In this document: positions 63,852 through 64,000 of the stretch, piece after piece | Numbering within the stretch: the first letter of the stretch is position 1 | Layout of the letters: the number at the start of each line of letters is the position of its first letter | NCBI GenBank assembly: GCA_017630215.1 | Contig: JAGBVR010000001.1 | Coordinates: forward strand, 159,640 to 223,639 | Origin: Bacteroidales bacterium | Lineage (GTDB): Bacteria; Bacteroidota; Bacteroidia; Bacteroidales; UBA932 | Length of the DNA: 64,000 bases | Reading direction: 5' to 3' | Program-made: the position numbers and the translations under genes | Notes under the pieces: model-generated | Seen by the model: only the letters and a program-made list of their open reading frames with translations | The model's database searches: none | What the model was told of the DNA's origin: nothing

Positions 63852-64000
63852 GATAAATCCGAATTTAGTTATGTCTATTTAGTCATGCCCGGCTTGACCG
63901 GGCATCTTTTATACAATATCTGGGTCGATAATTATGTTACCGGTTAAATCTTCCCGGTTTGGATTCATTAAATCAACCAGTTCGTTTTTCCAGTCACGTT
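63852..64000. repeat. Right copy of the 149-bp duplication (runs off the window)
   Basis: Matches 61235-61383 at 148 of 149 positions, including the palindrome 63885-63905. The true extent is unknown because the window ends. Confidence 0.9.
63909..64000 (-). CDS. Second GIY-YIG nuclease gene, C-terminal part (window edge)
   Basis: The last 29 codons and stop are identical in the window to those of the gene at 61292-61600. The start lies outside. Confidence 0.85.
   Translation of the reverse strand, partial: RDWKNELVDLMNPNREDLTGNIIIDPDIV

Noticed and set aside
1-64000. CRISPR arrays, rRNA, tRNA, replication origin
   Set aside because: No regularly spaced repeats of CRISPR type and no recognisable RNA-gene sequences were seen on reading.

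Overview
The window comes from a member of the Bacteroidota, most probably Bacteroidales. The signs are promoters of the TTTG-N19/20-TAnnTTTG type, FecI/FecR/TonB-receptor signalling genes with an STN domain, DUF4249 and BACON lipoproteins, many Cys lipoproteins starting MKR..., and almost no Shine-Dalgarno sequences. I see no rRNA, tRNA or CRISPR array. A species cannot be named from the sequence alone.

Layout. 1-690: start of a winged-helix regulator gene with two operator-like palindromes, then a short repeat cluster that may be an insertion-sequence end. 690-2977: BlaI/BlaR-type repressor and membrane sensor-protease pair. 3011-4234: divergent ExbB-like and LytTR genes. 4278-8899: catalase and a large DUF2723 membrane protein. 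9049-12631: LuxR-like membrane lipoprotein, NtrB-like kinase and NtrC-like sigma-54 activator.

13010-44775 is the centrepiece. On the minus strand it carries TolC, a HlyD/MacA adaptor, a single LolD/MacB-type ATPase and ten long FtsX/MacB-type permeases (called A-J here, A nearest the left end). Two promoter-like sites, before tolC (44830-44846) and before permease B (18056-18072), match the sigma-54 -24 element exactly and have the same three-half-site enhancer (TGTAAAG-N3-yTTTACA-N4-TGTAAAG) at the same 55-bp distance. The NtrBC pair at the left end is the obvious candidate to act on them. The permeases fall into two subtypes that alternate along the array (H2-G1-F2-E1-D2-C1), which suggests heterodimer pairs made by repeated duplication. 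Five inter-permease spacers hold a hairpin whose stem covaries. Toxin-like cargo has entered the array: a CdiA-CT-like gene beside a probable small RNA, a broken RhuM gene, a frameshifted PBECR-like gene and a TlpA-like lipoprotein.

45061-57858 (plus strand): a secreted HExxH protein with a 36-residue secreted peptide, a FecI-FecR-TonB receptor-DUF4249-lipoprotein operon, a second ECF sigma factor with an anti-sigma/outer-membrane-barrel fusion, small lipoproteins and barrels, and a YfbK-like VWA lipoprotein.

58098-64000 (minus strand): small lipoproteins, outer-membrane barrels, TlpA-like and TapB-like proteins, and a GIY-YIG nuclease gene flanked by inverted palindromes and present a second time at the right edge.
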